A stretch of DNA of 64,000 nucleotides from Enterobacter kobei (GCF_001729765.1 NZ_CP017181.1:4030001-4094000); one strand, 5' to 3'; positions 38,059 to 49,934 are shown, counted from the first letter of the stretch. Made by a program: numbers and translations. Notes: generated by a model not told the origin, from the letters alone.

Positions 38059-38091
38059 AGCCCGGTGGCGCTCACGCTTACCGGGCCTACG
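38059..38091. repeat. REP unit after the receptor gene
   Basis: The hairpin AGCCCGGTGGCGC...GCTTACCGGGCCTACG lies after the receptor stop. A GC-rich dyad, CCCTCTCCC with GGGAGAGGGG, follows at about 38099-38120. Confidence 0.75.
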
Positions 38092-38133
38092 ATCCATTCC
38101 CTCTCCCTGTGGGAGAGGGGTAGGGTGAGGGCA

Positions 38134-40029
<1,896 letters not shown>

Positions 40030-40054
40030 TTAAACTAGCAATTCGCATTGATTG

Positions 40055-40636
40055 TCAGTGGCTGTGCAGTCCAAGAAAATCGACAATCTGGGTGAAATGA
40101 TTCTCAAAGCCCGTGAAAGCATGGTTTCCGCCTTCTTCTATAGTCTGGCGGCAGGATGCGTAATACGCCACTGCCTGGCGGTAATCCAGCACTTCATCAC
40201 CCGTCTGTTGCAGCAGCCAGATGAGATCCGGCGCTTCAAGCGGGTCGACCTGCATAACTTTGAGATCGTAAATATGGCGTGACTCTAGCACATATTGCTG
40301 CCCGGTGTAGGGGTTCTCGTTTTCACCAAGAAAGTCCCTCAGCAGCTCAAATGGCCGTACCGCCGGATTCACCACAACGGCCGGCAGCATAAAGCATTGC
40401 GAGAGCCAGGTGGCGTAGTACCCGCCCAGCGATGAGCCGACCACACCAAACGATTCACCGCCGTGTTCAAGCACGATGGATTCGAGCATTTCCGCCGCCT
40501 CCGCCGGATAAGGCGGCAGCTGCGGGATAATCATCTCAACATGGGGGTGATGCTCGCTCAGCCACTGGCGAAACTGTGTCGCTTTTGCGGAGCGCGGCGA
40601 GCTGTTGAATCCGTGCAGATAAAGGAGAGTAGACAT
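40055..40636 (-). CDS. yqiA: YqiA, alpha/beta-hydrolase esterase
   Basis: The ATG at 40636 shares one base with the cpdA stop (TGATG), giving 193 residues, the E. coli length. The frame one codon upstream would need TTG and is not needed. It is an alpha/beta-hydrolase with nucleophile Ser69 in GSSLG (67-71) and a HGFNSSPRS oxyanion segment near the start. E. coli YqiA hydrolyses short-chain acyl and palmitoyl-CoA esters. It lies between cpdA and parE. Confidence 0.95.
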   Translation of the reverse strand: MSTLLYLHGFNSSPRSAKATQFRQWLSEHHPHVEMIIPQLPPYPAEAAEMLESIVLEHGGESFGVVGSSLGGYYATWLSQCFMLPAVVVNPAVRPFELLRDFLGENENPYTGQQYVLESRHIYDLKVMQVDPLEAPDLIWLLQQTGDEVLDYRQAVAYYASCRQTIEEGGNHAFTGFENHFTQIVDFLGLHSH

Positions 40637-41463
40637 CAATAGCCTTCTGAAGCGGTATCTGGTCGGAATTGCGCGCCTGCCAGACGGCAGACTTCCGTGG
40701 TCAGCGTGCCGTCGGCATGCAGTTCCAGCCAGCGCCAGCCTGGCGCGATAGTATCCAGCGTAAAGTTGGCACAGTGCGGTTTAAACTGCACGCAGGTCGA
40801 CGGCGTCGCCAGCATGCGGCGCCCGTTCCAGTCGAGATCCTGTTCCTGATGAATGTGTCCGCACAGCAGATGTTTCACGCGGGGGAACTTCGTCAGCACG
40901 CGATCCAGCGCGGCGGAGTTACGCAGGCTGTGTTGATCGAGCCAGCTGCAGCCCGCCGGGAGCGGATGATGATGCAGCAACAGCAGGGTATGACGTTCAG
41001 GTTCGGCAGCCAGTTTGGTCTCCAGCCAGTCGAGTTGAAACTCGCTTAACTCACCGAGCGGGACGCCAAATACCTGGCTGTCCAGCAGCAGGATCTGCCA
41101 CTTTTCACCCGCAAAAACACACTTCGCCGGAGAAATCCCCGCGTCCTGGAGCGAGCTGTACATCGCGGGCTGGAAATCGTGGTTTCCCGGCAGCCAGACG
41201 CAAGGCACGCTAAAGCTCGCGATGCCTTCAGCAAAATGCTGGTAGGCCGCGGAGGATTGGTCCTGCGCCAGATCGCCTGTTGCAACTATCAGATCGCAGT
41301 CGCGATGTTCAGCGTGAATGGCGCTAAGTACTGCCTGATAGCTCTCCCAGGTATTCACCCCGAGCAGCGTCTCATGCTTTTCGGCAAAAAGGTGGGTATC
41401 GGTGATTTGTAATATCCTGACTGGCGCCCCACCAGCAACAGTCAGGTTCAACAGGCTTTCCAA
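40636..41463 (-). CDS. cpdA: CpdA, 3',5'-cyclic-AMP phosphodiesterase
   Basis: This 275-residue calcineurin-like metallophosphatase has Asp22 and His24 (TDTH), Asp64 (GDLAQD), Asn94-His95 (GNHD), a HHHP motif and GHIHQE, which build a two-metal site. It degrades cAMP and so tunes CRP-dependent genes. The chosen start is TTG at 41463, as for the homologous E. coli gene. It overlaps yqiA by one base and follows yqiB after 27 bases. Confidence 0.95.
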   Translation of the reverse strand: MESLLNLTVAGGAPVRILQITDTHLFAEKHETLLGVNTWESYQAVLSAIHAEHRDCDLIVATGDLAQDQSSAAYQHFAEGIASFSVPCVWLPGNHDFQPAMYSSLQDAGISPAKCVFAGEKWQILLLDSQVFGVPLGELSEFQLDWLETKLAAEPERHTLLLLHHHPLPAGCSWLDQHSLRNSAALDRVLTKFPRVKHLLCGHIHQEQDLDWNGRRMLATPSTCVQFKPHCANFTLDTIAPGWRWLELHADGTLTTEVCRLAGAQFRPDTASEGY

Positions 41464-41490
41464 ATGGTGTCCTTAGGTAGGTTTATGACG

Positions 41491-41913
41491 CTAACAAACC
41501 GGAATCGCCATTGCTCCATGTGCTAAACAATATCTTAGCCAGTCGGCTAAAAACTGGTTAATTTGATGCTTTTCGTCGCGTTGATGCAACTTTTTATTCG
41601 GATAATCATACCGCGCCTTGAAGCGAAAGATCTGCTGACTCGAACACACTTCAGCGACCATCGCATCATGATAGAGGCGCACCGTCATTGACGGCAGGCT
41701 CCAGTAGCTAATGCTGGGCGCCGTTTGTTCAATTTCGACCAGCGTAGTGTAGCGCGTTGATTCTGTTATCGTTAACCGATACTGCGCATTGCTCACCTGA
41801 TAGCTTACCGTTTCGCCGGGTGCGTCATTTCTCGGCAGCAGGCGGCGCAATTGTGCGAAATTGGTTTCGCACAGGCGCATCATTTCTGGGAAGTCAGGTG
41901 TATAGCGCTTCAT
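41491..41913 (-). CDS. yqiB: YqiB, DUF1249 family protein
   Basis: The ATG at 41913 overlaps the nudF stop as ATGA and gives 140 residues, as in E. coli. The longer reading to 42009 lies within nudF and is rejected. The sequence is very well conserved ([14 protein letters not shown] at 3-16; [13 protein letters not shown] near the C-terminus). The function is not established. The tight overlap with nudF suggests co-translation. Confidence 0.94.
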   Translation of the reverse strand: MKRYTPDFPEMMRLCETNFAQLRRLLPRNDAPGETVSYQVSNAQYRLTITESTRYTTLVEIEQTAPSISYWSLPSMTVRLYHDAMVAEVCSSQQIFRFKARYDYPNKKLHQRDEKHQINQFLADWLRYCLAHGAMAIPVC

Positions 41914-42542
41914 TTTTTCCACTCGTTTCGTAATGTCTGATAATGCAGTTGCAGCCATTGCAGGGCAATGACAGACGCTGCGTTGTCGATTTTCCCCTCT
42001 TCTACCCACTGATAAGCCTGTTCCCGGCTCACCACATGAACCCGAATATCTTCGTTTTCATCAGCCAGACCGTGGATCCCTTCCGCCGTCGTGGCGTCCA
42101 CTTCGCCCACCATGATGGACAAGCGCTCGCTGGTGCCCCCCGGGCTCGCCAGATAACTCAACACCGGTTTTGTACGACCAACCACCAGCCCGGCCTCTTC
42201 CAGCGCCTCGCGGCGGGCGACGTCTTCAACCGTCTCGCCCTCTTCGATCATCCCGGCCACCATCTCCAGCAGCCACGGGCTCTCACTGACGTCATACGCG
42301 GCGATGCGGATCTGCTCCACCAGCACAACTTCGTCACGCACTGGGTCAAAGGGTAGCAAGACAGCCGCATGCCCGCGCTCAAAAATTTCGCGTCTGATTT
42401 CGCCGCTCATTTCACCGTTAAACAGGCGATGCCTGAAACGGTAAAGATCCATTGAAAAAAAACCGCTATAAAGCGTTTCTCGTGCAATAATTTCTACATC
42501 GTTTTTGGCGAATGTCACGGGCAACTTTTCTGGTTTTTGCAT
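41910..42542 (-). CDS. nudF: NudF, ADP-ribose pyrophosphatase
   Basis: This 210-residue Nudix hydrolase has the box from Gly97 to about Gly118, with Glu103, Arg111-Glu112 and Glu115-Glu116 of the GX5EX7REUXEEXGU pattern present. It splits ADP-ribose to AMP and ribose-5-phosphate. It is the first gene of the set that continues to yqiB and cpdA. An IS1 element begins 84 bases upstream of its start, so its promoter region is trimmed. Confidence 0.95.
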   Translation of the reverse strand: MQKPEKLPVTFAKNDVEIIARETLYSGFFSMDLYRFRHRLFNGEMSGEIRREIFERGHAAVLLPFDPVRDEVVLVEQIRIAAYDVSESPWLLEMVAGMIEEGETVEDVARREALEEAGLVVGRTKPVLSYLASPGGTSERLSIMVGEVDATTAEGIHGLADENEDIRVHVVSREQAYQWVEEGKIDNAASVIALQWLQLHYQTLRNEWKK

Positions 42543-42641
42543 GAGTCGAGTCCTGGTAGCAATGGTGATGAAATTGTGAATTTCAAGGCTGTTTGGCTGC
42601 CGTTTGTAAGGCTATATGGTAGATTGGGTAATGACTCCAAC

Positions 42642-43145
42642 TTACTGATAGTGTTTTATGTTCAGATAATGCCCGATGACCTTGTCATGCAGCTCCACCG
42701 ATTTTGAGAACGACAGTGACTTCCGTCCCAGCCTTGCCAGATGTTGTCTCAGATTCAGGTTATGCCGCTCAATTCGCTGAGTGTAACGCTTGCTGATTAC
42801 GTGCAGCTTTCCCTTCAGGCGGGATTCATACAGCGGCCAGCCATCCGTCATCCATACCACGACCTCAAAGGCCGACAGCAGGCTCAGAAGACGCTCCAGT
42901 GTGGCCAGAGTGCGTTCACCGAAGACGTGCGCCACAACCGTCCTCCGTATCCTGTCATACGCGTAAAACAGCCAGCGCTGACGTGATTTAGCACCGACGT
43001 AGCCCCACTGTTCGTCCATTTCAGCGCAGACAATCACATCACTGCCCGGCTGTATGCGCGAGGTTACCGACTGCGGCCTGAGTTTTTTAAGTGACGTAAA
43101 ATCGTGTTGAGGCCAACGCCCATAATGCGGGCGGTTGCCCGGCAT
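42642..43145 (-). CDS. insB: InsB, IS1 transposase (copy 1)
   Basis: This 167-residue InsB frame encodes the catalytic part of the IS1 transposase, with the DDE-type [12 protein letters not shown] segment and the conserved [15 protein letters not shown] tail. The active enzyme is the InsAB' fusion produced by -1 frameshifting from insA at the A6C site. It appears intact. Confidence 0.93.
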   Translation of the reverse strand: MPGNRPHYGRWPQHDFTSLKKLRPQSVTSRIQPGSDVIVCAEMDEQWGYVGAKSRQRWLFYAYDRIRRTVVAHVFGERTLATLERLLSLLSAFEVVVWMTDGWPLYESRLKGKLHVISKRYTQRIERHNLNLRQHLARLGRKSLSFSKSVELHDKVIGHYLNIKHYQ

Positions 43146-43339
43146 CCAACACCATTCATGGCCATATCAATGATTTTCTGGTGTGTACCGGGCTGAGAGG
43201 CGGTGTAAGTGAACTGTAGCTGCCATGTTTTACGGCAGTGAGAGCAGAGATAGCGCTGATGTCCGGCAGTACTTTTACCGTTACGCACCACGCCTTCAGT
43301 AGCTGAGCAGGAGGGACAACTGATGGAGATGGAAGCCAC
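43064..43339 (-). CDS. insA: InsA, IS1 regulator (copy 1)
   Basis: This 91-residue protein begins with GTG and has an N-terminal zinc-finger pattern (CPSC...CSHC) and a helix-turn-helix near the C-terminus ([16 protein letters not shown]). It represses IS1 transcription and donates the N-terminus of the InsAB' transposase. Residues such as Glu14 and Val17 differ slightly from copy 2. Confidence 0.93.
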   Translation of the reverse strand: MASISISCPSCSATEGVVRNGKSTAGHQRYLCSHCRKTWQLQFTYTASQPGTHQKIIDMAMNGVGCRATARIMGVGLNTILRHLKNSGRSR

Positions 43340-43420
43340 GGGAGCACCTCAAAAACACCATCGTACACTAAATCAGTAAGTTGGCACCATTACCGGTAGA
43401 TTGTTGCAAATTACCGCCAG

Positions 43421-43439
43421 ATGGCACGTAACGCCAACC
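43421..43439. promoter_or_regulatory. Marbox-like site upstream of tolC
   Basis: ATGGCACGTAACGCCAACC matches the MarA/SoxS/Rob consensus AYnGCACnnWnnRYYAAAY at all but one defined base. A -10-like TAGAAT lies at 43461-43466. The site is on the tolC side of the IS1 insertion and is intact. Confidence 0.75.
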
Positions 43440-43523
43440 TTTTGGTGTGGATGATTCTGTTAGAATCGGCAATTATTTTTTAATTAGATCAGCGCTAATA
43501 CTGCTTCACAACAAGGAATGCAA

Positions 43524-45002
43524 ATGAAGAAATTGCTCCCCATCCTTATCGGCCTGAGCCTGACGGGCTTCAGTGCAATGAGCCAGGCGGAAAACCTGTT
43601 ACAGGTCTACCAGCAGGCACGTCTGGGCAACCCTGATTTACGTAAATCAGCGGCCGATCGTGATGCTGCGTTTGAAAAGATTAACGAAGCGCGTAGCCCA
43701 CTGCTGCCGCAGTTAGGTTTAGGTGCAGATTATACCTACAGCAACGGTTTCCGCGACGCTAACGGCGTTAACTCCAATGCTACCAGCGCCTCACTGCAAT
43801 TAACACAGACGCTGTTTGATATGTCCAAATGGCGTGCCCTGACCCTGCAGGAAAAGAGCGCGGGTATTCAGGACGTCACCTATCAGACCGATCAGCAGAC
43901 GCTGATCCTGAACACGGCCACCGCGTATTTCAACGTGCTGAGCGCCATCGACGCGCTCTCCTACACTGAAGCGCAGAAACAGGCGATTTACCGTCAGTTG
44001 GATCAAACCACCCAGCGCTTCAACGTGGGTCTAGTAGCGATCACCGACGTACAGAACGCCCGTTCACAGTACGACACCGTGCTGGCTAACGAAGTGACCG
44101 CGCGTAATAACCTCGACAACGCGCTCGAAGCGCTGCGTCAGGTCACCGGCAACTACTATCCTGAGCTGGCCTCTCTGAACGTGGACAGCTTTAAGACGGA
44201 TAAACCGCAGGCGGTTAACGCGCTGCTGAAAGAGGCGGAAAACCGCAACCTGAGCTTGCTGCAGGCGCGTCTGAGCCAGGATCTGGCCCGCGAGCAAATT
44301 CGTCAGGCGCAGGACGGCCACCTGCCAACCCTGAGCCTGAGCGCGTCTACCGGCGTCTCTGATACCAGCTACAGCGGCTCTAAAACCAATACGTCACAGT
44401 ATGACGACAGCAATATGGGCCAGAATAAAGTGGGCCTGAGCTTCTCCCTGCCGCTGTACCAGGGTGGTCAGGTTAACTCGCAGGTGAAACAGGCGCAGTA
44501 CAACTTTGTTGGCGCGAGCGAGCAGCTGGAAAGCGCGCACCGCAACGTGGTGCAGACCGTTCGCTCTTCCTTCAACAACGTGAACGCCTCTATCAGCAGC
44601 ATCAATGCCTATAAACAGGCCGTGGTGTCTGCACAGAGCTCCCTGGACGCGATGGAAGCCGGTTACTCCGTGGGTACACGTACGATTGTTGACGTGCTCG
44701 ACGCGACCACCACGTTGTACAACGCGAAACAGCAGCTCTCCAGCGCACGTTACCAGTACCTGATTAACCAGCTGAACATCAAACAGGCTCTGGGTACGCT
44801 GAACGAGCAGGATCTGCAGATGCTGAACAGCACGTTGGGCAAACCGGTTTCAACGTCGCCAGAAAGCGTCGCGCCTGAGAACCCGGATCAGGTTGCCGCC
44901 GTTGATAACTTCAACGCTAACGGTAGCACCCCTGCGGCACAGCCAGCCGCCGCGCGTAGCACGGCCCCCGCAAGCAGCGGTTCTAACCCGTTCCGTCATT
45001 AA
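43524..45002 (+). CDS. tolC: TolC, outer-membrane efflux and secretion channel
   Basis: The ATG at 43524 is preferred to the in-frame ATG at 43518 because the AAGGA ribosome site touches the earlier one. This gives 492 residues. A signal peptide (about 1-22, ending SQAE) precedes two outer-membrane-factor repeats (about 23-230 and 240-430), each with beta strands and long coiled-coil helices. The C-terminal tail is Ala/Ser-rich. TolC is the common outlet for AcrAB-type efflux and type I secretion. It is flanked by IS1 upstream and an IS481 element downstream. Confidence 0.98.
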   Translation: MKKLLPILIGLSLTGFSAMSQAENLLQVYQQARLGNPDLRKSAADRDAAFEKINEARSPLLPQLGLGADYTYSNGFRDANGVNSNATSASLQLTQTLFDMSKWRALTLQEKSAGIQDVTYQTDQQTLILNTATAYFNVLSAIDALSYTEAQKQAIYRQLDQTTQRFNVGLVAITDVQNARSQYDTVLANEVTARNNLDNALEALRQVTGNYYPELASLNVDSFKTDKPQAVNALLKEAENRNLSLLQARLSQDLAREQIRQAQDGHLPTLSLSASTGVSDTSYSGSKTNTSQYDDSNMGQNKVGLSFSLPLYQGGQVNSQVKQAQYNFVGASEQLESAHRNVVQTVRSSFNNVNASISSINAYKQAVVSAQSSLDAMEAGYSVGTRTIVDVLDATTTLYNAKQQLSSARYQYLINQLNIKQALGTLNEQDLQMLNSTLGKPVSTSPESVAPENPDQVAAVDNFNANGSTPAAQPAAARSTAPASSGSNPFRH

Positions 45003-45005
45003 GCA

Positions 45006-45062
45006 TTGCCCGATGGCGCTTCGCTTATCGGGCCTACTTAATCGTAGGCCGGGTAAGCGAAG
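45006..45062. repeat. REP units after tolC, the second cut by an insertion sequence
   Basis: A REP hairpin (TGCCCGATGGCGC...TTATCGGGCCTAC) is followed by the start of an inverted second unit (GTAGGCCGGGTAAGCG). The rest of that second unit, GAAGCGCCACCCGGC, appears at 46356-46370 beyond the IS481 element. Confidence 0.75.
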
Positions 45063-46355
45063 GGTATGAACCGGAAACATGGGTAACACTTTAGACCGGA
45101 TACATGGGTAACAGTTATAACTGGCATAGAAGAGGAGACTCGCTATGCCCTGGACTGAGACCCGACCTATGCAACGCCTTGATTTTATCCGTGCCTGCCA
45201 TGCAGGTACGGACTCCTTCTCCGCGCTTTGCCGTCTTTTTGGCATCAGCCGTAAAACCGGCTATAAATGGCTTCAGCGTTTTGACCCTTCTGACCTGTCA
45301 TCTCTCTCGGACCGGTCGCGTGCGCCACGCTCCCACTCCCGGACGGTTCCTGATGATATCGCCGGACACCTGACTGCCCTGCGTCAAAAACACCCTGACT
45401 GGGGGCCAAAAAAACTGCGGATGTGGTTGCTCAATCATCACGTCGATTTTACCGTACCTGCCGCCAGCACTATCGGCGATATCCTCAAGCGCGAAGGCCT
45501 GGTTCCGGATAAAAAACGAAAACGCAGAACACCAGGCAATCGCCAGCCCCTGACCATCATCAGTGAGAACAATCAGGTCTGGAGCGCTGATTTTAAAGGC
45601 AAGTTCAGGCTGCTCAGCAGAGAGTACTGCCATCCTTTCACCCTGACCGATAATCACAGCCGGTATCTGCTCAGCTGCCGGGGAACACACCGTGAGAGTG
45701 AACCCTTTGTCAGAGAGTGCCTGACGGATGCGTTCCTGGAATATGGTCTGCCGGAAGTGCTTAGAACCGATAACGGCCAGCCCTTCGCGGGAACAGGAAT
45801 AGCCGGATTAAGTCGTCTTGCCGTCTGGCTAATCAAGCTGGGCATCAGGCCGGAGCGTATCAGAAAGGGGCATCCGGAAGAAAATGGCCGCCATGAGCGA
45901 ATGCACCGCTCCCTGAAAAGTGCGGTGAAACAGGGCAACACCTTCATGACGATGGAAGAACAACAGCGGTGGTTCAGTGACTACCGGAAAGAATTTAACT
46001 ACGAAAGGCCGCATGAAGCACTGGCGGGAGCAACGCCCGGAACGGTATGGCAACCCTCAAACCGACACTGGGATGGCCGTGTTCCTGAATATGCTTATCC
46101 GGAAGGAGGTACAGTCTACAGGGTGAAATCGAGGGGGACCCTCTATATGGGAAAAAAGGGTACGGTGTTCCTGAGTGAAGCACTGACTGGGGAGTACATC
46201 ATGCTGGAAGAACAAGATGATGGCCTTGAGGCCATCATCTTTAATGGGATAACGCTTGCGTACTACGACCGAAAAACCCAGAGTGTGCTCCGGATAGACT
46301 AAAAGTGTTACCTATGTTCCCGGTCTGATCTGTCACCTATGTATCCGGTCATACA
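45063..46355 (+). mobile_element. IS481-family insertion sequence between tolC and ygiB
   Basis: The element is about 1293 bases, carrying one transposase gene. Its ends are inverted repeats built on (G/T)GTATGA..ACCGG and contain internal ACATGGGTAACA-type subrepeats. It is flanked by GAAG on both sides (45059-45062 and 46356-46359), a likely 4-base target duplication. Joining the flanks restores the REP sequence. The family call rests on the single DDE transposase. Exact ends could shift by a few bases. Confidence 0.85.
45145..46302 (+). CDS. IS481-family DDE transposase
   Basis: This 385-residue transposase has an N-terminal helix-turn-helix (about 23-46, FSALCRLFGISRKTGYKWL), an rve integrase core with Asp149 (WSADFKG), Asp209 (LRTDNG) and Glu245 (GHPEENG), D-35-E spacing, and a beta-rich C-terminal extension. 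The frame is intact. It is transcribed in the same direction as tolC and ygiB. Confidence 0.93.
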   Translation: MPWTETRPMQRLDFIRACHAGTDSFSALCRLFGISRKTGYKWLQRFDPSDLSSLSDRSRAPRSHSRTVPDDIAGHLTALRQKHPDWGPKKLRMWLLNHHVDFTVPAASTIGDILKREGLVPDKKRKRRTPGNRQPLTIISENNQVWSADFKGKFRLLSREYCHPFTLTDNHSRYLLSCRGTHRESEPFVRECLTDAFLEYGLPEVLRTDNGQPFAGTGIAGLSRLAVWLIKLGIRPERIRKGHPEENGRHERMHRSLKSAVKQGNTFMTMEEQQRWFSDYRKEFNYERPHEALAGATPGTVWQPSNRHWDGRVPEYAYPEGGTVYRVKSRGTLYMGKKGTVFLSEALTGEYIMLEEQDDGLEAIIFNGITLAYYDRKTQSVLRID

Positions 46356-46493
46356 GAAGCGCCACCCGGCGCAAAATCACACCCGAACGTAAGCCAACGT
46401 AAAGATCCCCCTGATTCCGCCCCTCTTCGCTTCATTTTCAACCACTCATCCTCTATCCTGAGCGTTATTACCACTGGGTCCTGGAAGACAAAT

Positions 46494-47159
46494 ATGAAAC
46501 GGACAAAAACGATTAATCACGCGTCGTTCCGCAAAAGCTGGAATGCGCGCCACCTCACGCCCGTTGCGCTGGCGGTTACGGCTGTCTTTATGCTGGCAGG
46601 CTGTGAGAAAAACGACGAAACGGTTTCGCTGTATCAAAACGCAGATGACTGTTCCGCTGCAACCGGTCAGGCCGCAGAATGTAAGACGGCGTACACCAAC
46701 GCGCTGAAAGAAGCGGAACGCACTGCGCCGAAGTATGCCTCACGTGAAGACTGTGTGGCGGAGTTTGGTGAAGGCCAGTGCCAGCAGACGCCAGCTCAGG
46801 CAGGTATGGCGCCGGAAAATCAGGCGCAGGCGCAGTCCAGCGGCAGCTTCTGGATGCCATTAATGGCAGGTTACATGATGGGCCGCCTGATGGGTGGCGG
46901 CGCGGGTTACCAGCAGCAGCCGCTGTTTAGCTCGAAAAACCCGGCCAGCCCGGCCTATGGTCAATATACCGATGCCAGCGGCAAAGGCTACGGCGCAGCA
47001 ACCCCGGGCCGTACCGTGACCGTTCCGAAAACCGCAATGGCGCCGAAACCTGCGACCACCAACACCATTACTCGCGGTGGGTTTGGTGAGTCTGTGGCGA
47101 AACAGACCAGCATGCAGCGCAGTGCGTCAGGCACCTCTAGTCGCTCAATGGGCGGCTGA
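46494..47159 (+). CDS. ygiB: YgiB, DUF1190 predicted outer-membrane lipoprotein
   Basis: This 221-residue protein has a basic leader and lipobox LAGC at 34-37, giving a lipoprotein cysteine at residue 37, though the leader is unusually long. The mature protein is Gln/Ala/Gly-rich, with a [11 protein letters not shown] glycine patch (about 124-134) and a disordered C-terminus ending in SSRSMGG. In E. coli it is co-transcribed with tolC and ygiC. Here the IS481 element lies between. Its function is unknown. Confidence 0.93.
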   Translation: MKRTKTINHASFRKSWNARHLTPVALAVTAVFMLAGCEKNDETVSLYQNADDCSAATGQAAECKTAYTNALKEAERTAPKYASREDCVAEFGEGQCQQTPAQAGMAPENQAQAQSSGSFWMPLMAGYMMGRLMGGGAGYQQQPLFSSKNPASPAYGQYTDASGKGYGAATPGRTVTVPKTAMAPKPATTNTITRGGFGESVAKQTSMQRSASGTSSRSMGG

Positions 47160-47161
47160 TC

Positions 47162-48322
47162 ATGGAACGAGTCAGTATTACCGAGCGCCCGGACTGGCGC
47201 GAAAAAGCGACCGAGTACGGGTTTAACTTCCACACCATGTACGGGGAACCGTACTGGTGTGAAGATGCTTACTACAAGCTCACGCTCGCTCAGGTGGAAA
47301 AGCTTGAAGACGTGACCGCAGAACTGCACCAGATGTGCCTGAAAGTGGTGGAGAAAGTCATCGACAGCGACGAGCTGATGACCAAATTCCGCATTCCAAA
47401 GCACACCTGGAGCTTTGTCCGTCAGTCATGGAAAACGAATCAGCCTTCGCTCTACTCTCGCCTCGATCTGGCATGGGACGGCGTGGGCGAGCCTAAGCTT
47501 CTGGAAAACAACGCGGATACGCCAACCTCTCTGTACGAGGCGGCATTCTTCCAGTGGATTTGGCTGGAAGATCAGATGAACGCCGGAAACCTGCCGGCAG
47601 GCAGCGACCAGTTCAACAGCCTGCAGGAGAAGCTTATCGCGCGTTTCGCCGAGCTGCGCGAGCAGTTTGGCTTCAACCTGCTGCACCTCGCCTGCTGCCG
47701 CGACACGGAAGAAGACCGTGGAACGGTGCAGTATCTGCAGGACTGTGCCGCCGAAGCCGACGTGGCGACTGAATTCCTTTATATCGAAGATATCGGTTTG
47801 GGAGAAAAAGGTCAGTTTACGGATATGCAGGATCAGGTGATCAGCAACCTCTTCAAGCTCTATCCGTGGGAATACATGCTGCGCGAAATGTTCTCCACCA
47901 AGCTGGAAGATGCGGGCGTGCGCTGGCTGGAGCCGGCATGGAAAAGCATTATCTCTAACAAAGCTCTGCTGCCGATGCTGTGGGAAATGTTCCCGAACCA
48001 CTCAAACCTGCTGCCAGCGTATTTTGCAGAAGATGATTTCCCGCCGATGGAGAAATACGTCGTTAAGCCGATTTTCTCCCGCGAAGGCGCGAACGTGTCG
48101 ATTATCGAAAACGGCAAAACGGTGGAAGCGGTTGAAGGACCGTACGGCGAAGAAGGGATGATCGTCCAGGCATTCTATCAACTGCCGAAGTTTGGCGACA
48201 GCTATACGCTGATTGGCAGCTGGCTGATTAACGACCAGCCCGCCGGGATTGGCATTCGCGAAGATCGCGCGCTTATCACGCAGGATCTGTCACGGTTCTA
48301 TCCGCATATTTTTGTAGAGTAA
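47162..48322 (+). CDS. ygiC: YgiC, ATP-grasp glutathionylspermidine-synthetase-like protein
   Basis: This 386-residue protein resembles the C-terminal synthetase half of Gss, with an ATP-grasp fold and [13 protein letters not shown] at the start. It lacks the amidase domain. It starts 2 bases after the ygiB stop, so the two are probably co-translated. The substrate is not known; E. coli YgiC has not been shown to make glutathionylspermidine. A relation to Gss at 2060-3922 is visible in the shared WEMFPNH-type segments. Confidence 0.94.
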   Translation: MERVSITERPDWREKATEYGFNFHTMYGEPYWCEDAYYKLTLAQVEKLEDVTAELHQMCLKVVEKVIDSDELMTKFRIPKHTWSFVRQSWKTNQPSLYSRLDLAWDGVGEPKLLENNADTPTSLYEAAFFQWIWLEDQMNAGNLPAGSDQFNSLQEKLIARFAELREQFGFNLLHLACCRDTEEDRGTVQYLQDCAAEADVATEFLYIEDIGLGEKGQFTDMQDQVISNLFKLYPWEYMLREMFSTKLEDAGVRWLEPAWKSIISNKALLPMLWEMFPNHSNLLPAYFAEDDFPPMEKYVVKPIFSREGANVSIIENGKTVEAVEGPYGEEGMIVQAFYQLPKFGDSYTLIGSWLINDQPAGIGIREDRALITQDLSRFYPHIFVE

Positions 48323-48327
48323 GATCT

Positions 48328-48395
48328 GCCGGGTGGCGGCTTCGCCTGACCCGGCCTACGGTTTTGTAGGCCCGGTAAGCGTAGCGCCACCGGGC
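48328..48395. repeat. Pair of REP units between ygiC and ygiD
   Basis: Two REP hairpins in opposite orientation (TGCCGGGTGGCGGC...CCCGGCCTACG and GTAGGCCCGGTAAGCG...GCCACCGGGC) fill the convergent space between ygiC and ygiD. Confidence 0.75.
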
Positions 48396-48401
48396 ATGTT
48401 T

Positions 48402-49190
48402 TCACCCTACCTGCACCGACAGCATACTCAAACTACCCATCTCAATACCATCGACCGGGAGTGTCACCGGCTCCTGACCATCCCACGCGCCAAGAACGTA
48501 CAGCAGCGGCAGGAAGTGTTCCGGCGTCGGGTTAGAGAGCGAACCGCCTTCGTGATCCAGATAGTTCACTAACGGGTGCTCTTCACCCGGTCCCTGCCAG
48601 GTCAGATTGGCTTTCACGTAATCGTTGAAAGCAGTAGCCCACGGGTACGGCGTATTTTCACCGTGCCAGCGTGCCGTGCGCAGGTTATGCACCACGTTGC
48701 CGCTCGCCACCAGCATGATGCCTTCATCACGCAGCGTCGCCAGCTTACGCCCCATTTCCAGATGCCAGGCTGCCGGTTTGGTGCTGTCGATGCTGAGCTG
48801 CACCATCGGGATATCCGCATCAGGATACATTTTAATCAGCACGCCCCACGAGCCGTGGTCAAAGCCCCAGGCCTCTTTATCCAGCGCTACAGGAACAGGC
48901 GCCAGCAGTTCGACCAGACGCTCTGCCAGTGCAGGCGAGCCCGGTGCCGGATAGTGCGTGTCATAAAGCGCCTGCGGGAAGCCGCCAAAATCATGTATGG
49001 TTTTTGGCGTTTCCATGGCGGTCACGCCCGTTCCCCGGGTGAACCAGTGTGCAGATACCACCACAGTCGCTTTCGGCCGCGGCAACGTCTCCCCCAGCTG
49101 ACGCCAGGCGCGGGTATAGACGTTGTCTTCGAGAACATTCATTGGGCTTCCGTGGCCTATAAACAGGGCGGGCATACGGGAAGAAGTCAT
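48402..49190 (-). CDS. ygiD: YgiD, 4,5-DOPA-extradiol-dioxygenase
   Basis: This 262-residue member of the LigB/DODA extradiol dioxygenase family has the metal-ligand context GHGSPMN near residue 13 and HWFTRG near 48, plus DHGSWG. E. coli YgiD opens the ring of DOPA to betalamic-acid-type products. The physiological substrate is not known. It is convergent with ygiBC. The start is the ATG at 49190. Confidence 0.94.
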   Translation of the reverse strand: MTSSRMPALFIGHGSPMNVLEDNVYTRAWRQLGETLPRPKATVVVSAHWFTRGTGVTAMETPKTIHDFGGFPQALYDTHYPAPGSPALAERLVELLAPVPVALDKEAWGFDHGSWGVLIKMYPDADIPMVQLSIDSTKPAAWHLEMGRKLATLRDEGIMLVASGNVVHNLRTARWHGENTPYPWATAFNDYVKANLTWQGPGEEHPLVNYLDHEGGSLSNPTPEHFLPLLYVLGAWDGQEPVTLPVDGIEMGSLSMLSVQVG

Positions 49191-49430
49191 GATGATATCC
49201 TTACAGAAGGTGTTAATTTAATGGTGCTACATTACGCGCAATCTGGCGCAGATGAACGCAGATAAGCATGAAGATCATCATCAGGAAATTTGAACATCCG
49301 GAACAACATAAGAAAAAATGAATGTCAGTGATGAGATTGAACCTGATTCAGCGCCAGGCAGCAGGCATCGGCGGTGGCAAACATACTAAAAATTAATAAA
49401 TTCAATGAAAAAATAGGTAATGACTCCAAC

Positions 49431-49934
49431 TTATTGATAGTGTTTTATGTTCAGATAATGCCCGATGACTTTGTCATGCAGCTCCACCGATTTTGAGAAC
49501 GACAGCGACTTCCGTCCCAGCCGTGCCAGGTGCTGCCTCAGATTCAGGTTATGCCGCTCAATTCGCTGCGTATATCGCTTGCTGATTACGTGCAGCTTTC
49601 CCTTCAGGCGGGATTCATACAGCGGCCAGCCATCCGTCATCCATATCACCACGTCAAAGGGTGACAGCAGGCTCATAAGACGCCCCAGCGTCGCCATAGT
49701 GCGTTCACCGAATACGTGCGCAACAACCGTCTTCCGGAGCCTGTCATACGCGTAAAACAGCCAGCGCTGGCGCGATTTAGCCCCGACGTATCCCCACTGT
49801 TCGTCCATTTCCGCGCAGACGATGACGTCACTGCCCGGCTGTATGCGCGAGGTTACCGACTGCGGCCTGAGTTTTTTAAATGGCGGAAAATCGTGTTGAG
49901 GCCAACGCCCATAATGCGGGCGGTTGCCCGGCAT
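49431..49934 (-). CDS. insB: InsB, IS1 transposase (copy 2)
   Basis: This 167-residue intact InsB differs from copy 1 at a few positions, for example the [17 protein letters not shown] segment versus [17 protein letters not shown]. It needs frameshifting from insA, with the slippery complement at 49871-49877, to make the InsAB' enzyme. Confidence 0.93.
   Translation of the reverse strand: MPGNRPHYGRWPQHDFPPFKKLRPQSVTSRIQPGSDVIVCAEMDEQWGYVGAKSRQRWLFYAYDRLRKTVVAHVFGERTMATLGRLMSLLSPFDVVIWMTDGWPLYESRLKGKLHVISKRYTQRIERHNLNLRQHLARLGRKSLSFSKSVELHDKVIGHYLNIKHYQ

Larger units (their letters stand above)
42627..43394 (-). mobile_element. IS1 element, copy 1, in the nudF-tolC intergenic region
   Basis: The element is 768 bases long, with terminal inverted repeats GGTAATGACTCCAAC at one end and, read inward from the other end, GGTAATGGTGCCAAC. 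It encodes insA and insB with an A6C slippery site (43082-43088 on the complement). A perfect 9-bp target duplication, GGTAGATTG, flanks it at 42618-42626 and 43395-43403. It appears intact and probably inserted recently. Confidence 0.96.

Noticed and set aside
42618..43403. IS1 as a disruption of a gene
   Set aside because: Both flanking genes, nudF and tolC, are complete, and the element is in the non-coding gap, so it affects control regions only.
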